DNA of 64,000 bases, taken from NCBI RefSeq assembly GCF_016863255.1, contig NZ_BOON01000005.1, positions 207,782 to 271,781 of the forward strand, read 5' to 3'. Of the stretch, positions 60,594 through 64,000 are shown one piece after another (the first letter of the stretch is position 1; every line of letters starts with the position of its first letter). The notes under the pieces were generated by a model, which was not told the DNA's origin, did not search any database, and saw only the letters and a list, made by a program, of their open reading frames with translations. The position numbers and the translations under genes were made by a program. The DNA is from Planosporangium mesophilum (GTDB lineage Bacteria; Actinomycetota; Actinomycetes; Mycobacteriales; Micromonosporaceae).

Positions 60594-61436
60594 TCAGCCG
60601 CTTCGGTCGCTTCGCAGGTGTGTCACGTCGGCGGCGGCCAGGACCCTGCCGTCGACCACGATGCGACCGTCGGCGTCCACCCCGTCGGCGCGTCCGCGCA
60701 GCTCAGAGCCGTCGGGCAGCTGGACTCGCACGTCGCGGCCCAGCGTCGCGCAGTGGAACGCGTACGACTCGCGCAGGCCACTCGTGTCCGGATCGCCGCC
60801 TGCCGCGCGCCACCGGCCGTACCAGTCCGCGAGCGAGCGCAGGAACGCGTTGAGGATCGGGGCCCGGTCGGTACAGGCCGCGCCGGCGAGGGCCAGCGAC
60901 GTGGCGTCCGGGCGGGGAAGCTCATGTTCGCGCAGCGTGGTGTTCAGCCCGACCCCGATCACCACGGCCGACCCCGTGGTCGCGCCGGGCGGCGGCGGGA
61001 TCACCTCGGCCAGGATCCCGGCGCACTTCCGCTCATCGATCATGAGGTCGTTCGGCCACTTGAGGACCGCGTCCACCTCGGCGATCCGGCGGACCGCCTC
61101 GACCAGCGCGGCGCCCGTGAGCAGCGGCAGCCAGCCGAAGCGGGTGGGGTCGACGTCGGACGGGCGCAGCAGCACGCTCAGGGTGAGGCCGGCGCGCGGC
61201 GGTGAGGACCAGACCCGCCCGAGCCGGCCCCGCCCGGACGCCTGGCGCTCCGCGACGAGCACCAGCCCCTCCGGCGTACCGCTGCGGGCGAGCACCGCGA
61301 CGTCGGAGTTGGTGGAGCCCGTCTCGGCCACCACCCGTACGTCGGTCCAGAGGCCGTCGGGTACCAGCAGGGCCCGGCGCAGCGCCGCCTCGCGCAGCGG
61401 CGGGCGCTCGAGGTCGCTGTACGGCCCTTCTCCCAC
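60594..61436 (-). CDS. birA: Biotin--[acetyl-CoA-carboxylase] ligase
   Basis: A 280-residue enzyme that attaches biotin to carboxylase carrier domains through biotinyl-AMP. ETGSTNSDV (about 38-46), the adenylate loop ASGRGRLGRVW (about 66-76) and KWPNDLMID (about 125-133) are diagnostic. There is no N-terminal HTH, so it is a monofunctional ligase. It is divergent from an acyl-CoA carboxylase beta subunit gene whose complex it serves, an arrangement conserved in actinobacteria. Confidence 0.94.
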   Translation of the reverse strand: MGEGPYSDLERPPLREAALRRALLVPDGLWTDVRVVAETGSTNSDVAVLARSGTPEGLVLVAERQASGRGRLGRVWSSPPRAGLTLSVLLRPSDVDPTRFGWLPLLTGAALVEAVRRIAEVDAVLKWPNDLMIDERKCAGILAEVIPPPPGATTGSAVVIGVGLNTTLREHELPRPDATSLALAGAACTDRAPILNAFLRSLADWYGRWRAAGGDPDTSGLRESYAFHCATLGRDVRVQLPDGSELRGRADGVDADGRIVVDGRVLAAADVTHLRSDRSG

Positions 61437-61521
61437 CCCGACAGCCTAGGTGGCCGGCTCCGTCGGTATGTCAATGGCGTATCGCTGGTGTACATCACAG
61501 CGCGCCGGTCCGGGCACTAGT

Positions 61522-61527
61522 TACGAT
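61522..61527 (+). promoter_or_regulatory. -10 box of a probable leaderless accD promoter
   Basis: TACGAT is followed by 6 nt and the carboxylase GTG start. No ribosome-binding site is visible upstream of that codon. Confidence 0.45.
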
Positions 61528-61533
61528 CGCGAC

Positions 61534-63111
<1,578 letters not shown>

Positions 63112-63117
63112 GCGGGT

Positions 63118-63155
63118 GAAGCCCTGAGGGGGTCGGCGGACCCTCTCAGGGCTTC
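63118..63155. terminator. Strong hairpin after the carboxylase gene
   Basis: GAAGCCCTGAGGGGGTC (63118-63134) pairs with GACCCTCTCAGGGCTTC (63139-63155) with one mismatch and a 4-nt loop. It lies 7 bp after the carboxylase stop and includes the stop region of the convergent gene. Confidence 0.8.
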
Positions 63156-64000
63156 GGCTTGAACGACGCCGTGATGATCTGGAAGTACTGCAGGCTCTCC
63201 TGCCAGCGGGAGTCCGGCGTGGCCCACCAGATCGCGTACGCCTGGTGGTCCGAGGTCACGAACCCACGGTTGATCACGTGCGTACGGGTGCCGCTCTGGT
63301 CGTAGACGAACTCCCAGTCGGCGCAGGCGACGAAGTACTGCACCGGCTCGATCCGGATGCGCTGGTAGGCGGGGTACCACCTGGGATTGTTCGCCCGCTG
63401 CTGCTCCTGGTCCTGCCAGTCCTTGACCGGATCCATGTTCGGGTCGTTGGTCTGGTCGATGCCGAGCGCCCGGCCGGCACCGTCCCGGAAGTAGATCATC
63501 GTGCCCTCGTGCGAGATCGACCAACCGTCCGGCACGGCGACGCTGAAGCCCGTCGGGTCGTTGTGAAGGTGCCAGCCGGCGGGAATCACCGGGGTGGCCG
63601 GCGCGGGCTGCTCCGGCGCAGCCGACGTAGCCGGCGCCGGCGCGGCACCGCCGGGGGACGACCCGCCGGACGGCGTCGCGGCGCCGCCGGTCGCACCCGC
63701 GGTCGGCGTCGGGGCGGGCGGGTTCTGCGCCCTGTTGGATCCGGAGTCGGGCCACAGCGTGACCGCCCCGGCGACGAGGAGCAGCGCCAGTACGGCAGCG
63801 GCGGCGAGCAGCCACGGCCGGCGCCCCAGCGCCGGTACGAGAGCGCGCGGCCGCTGCCCGCCCGACACCGCCGGGGCGCTCGCCTCGCCGGTGACCGGCA
63901 CCGACGCGCTCCCGGTCGGCCTGATCACGGCGGTGGCCTCGGCCTCCTTGGCAGGCTCGGCCTGCTTGGCGGGCTCGGCCTGCTTGGCGGGCTCGGCCTG
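63146..64000 (-). CDS. C-terminal part of a membrane-anchored protein, possibly a Ser/Thr kinase (5' end beyond window)
   Basis: The open frame runs to the window edge, giving 284 visible residues. It begins with QAEPAK repeats, then a Pro/Gly juxtamembrane segment. One transmembrane helix follows (RPWLLAAAAVLALLLVAGAVTLW), then a Pro/Thr/Gly linker and an extracytoplasmic domain with VIPAGWHLHNDPTGFSVAVPDGW, WQDQEQQRANNPRWYPAYQRI and VACADWEFVYD. This layout is common at the C-terminus of Micromonosporaceae serine/threonine kinases. No kinase domain is visible, so this is an inference. A GTG at 63928 could start a shorter protein, but the frame continues beyond it. Confidence 0.6.
   Translation of the reverse strand, partial: QAEPAKQAEPAKQAEPAKEAEATAVIRPTGSASVPVTGEASAPAVSGGQRPRALVPALGRRPWLLAAAAVLALLLVAGAVTLWPDSGSNRAQNPPAPTPTAGATGGAATPSGGSSPGGAAPAPATSAAPEQPAPATPVIPAGWHLHNDPTGFSVAVPDGWSISHEGTMIYFRDGAGRALGIDQTNDPNMDPVKDWQDQEQQRANNPRWYPAYQRIRIEPVQYFVACADWEFVYDQSGTRTHVINRGFVTSDHQAYAIWWATPDSRWQESLQYFQIITASFKPKP
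63942..64000 (-). repeat. 18-bp tandem repeat encoding QAEPAK units
   Basis: The unit CTCGGCCTGCTTGGCGGG repeats about three times up to the window edge and encodes Gln-Ala-Glu-Pro-Ala-Lys on the minus strand. The array continues beyond the window. Such repeats can change number by slippage. Confidence 0.7.

Overview
This window is chromosomal DNA from a high-GC actinomycete, most likely a member of the Micromonosporaceae (Micromonospora/Actinoplanes group). That placement is an inference. It rests on strong G/C third-position bias, many GTG starts, mycothiol biosynthesis (mshB), an actinobacterial Sdh1-type succinate dehydrogenase, GTP-dependent PEP carboxykinase, and gene neighbourhoods shared with mycobacteria and other actinomycetes (dapE/dapD/dapC/fdxA/mshB; ychF/ispH/xseA/xseB/DUF4245/glpX; birA/accD). 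I found no rRNA, tRNA, insertion sequence, prophage or CRISPR array.

Layout. 1-9.2 kb: two LOG-family genes (the first cut by the window edge), lysine/diaminopimelate genes (dapE, dapD, dapC), tyrA, ferredoxin fdxA, a two-part GNAT acetyltransferase, two small membrane proteins and mshB. 9.2-19.9 kb: an S9 peptidase, pterin-4a-carbinolamine dehydratase, the TldD/TldE pair, the succinate dehydrogenase operon, a DUF1990 protein and a Nudix hydrolase. 20-23.6 kb: an accessory module in which a small helical protein and a NACHT-ATPase (NLR-like) membrane protein carry nearly identical short motifs resembling bacterial amyloid-signalling sequences. 23.6-29.2 kb: an FNT channel, an Old Yellow Enzyme, then an accessory-looking stretch with a divergent ThyX-like protein, an orphan protein, two candidate micro-ORFs and an EcsC-like protein. 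29.3-39.6 kb: ychF, a DinB-like enzyme, DNA alkylation repair (alkA-ogt), a heterodimeric ABC exporter and a valyl-tRNA synthetase with an unusual KMSKS loop. 39.6-50.3 kb: GtrA, an AbiEi-like remnant, rmuC, ispH, xseA/xseB, glpX, a DMT transporter and a TetR/SDR pair with two perfect operators. 50.3-64 kb: an FNR-type reductase, rhomboid protease, lysozyme-fold hydrolase, PhoH/PIN, otsB, a cis-prenyltransferase, pckG, two tandem gtrA genes, a PH-domain protein, birA, an acyl-CoA carboxylase beta subunit and the extracytoplasmic end of a probable membrane kinase or anchored protein.

Gene logic. Most of the window is housekeeping metabolism: lysine and peptidoglycan precursors, mycothiol, respiration, gluconeogenesis (glpX with pckG), isoprenoids (ispH and a prenyltransferase) and repair. 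Two features recur. First, many starts follow a TANNNT -10 box by 6-7 nt, the geometry of leaderless mRNAs. Second, ends of genes, especially convergent ones, carry long near-perfect palindromes that share sequence words. The most original feature is the putative amyloid-signalling effector/NLR pair at 20.7-23.6 kb.
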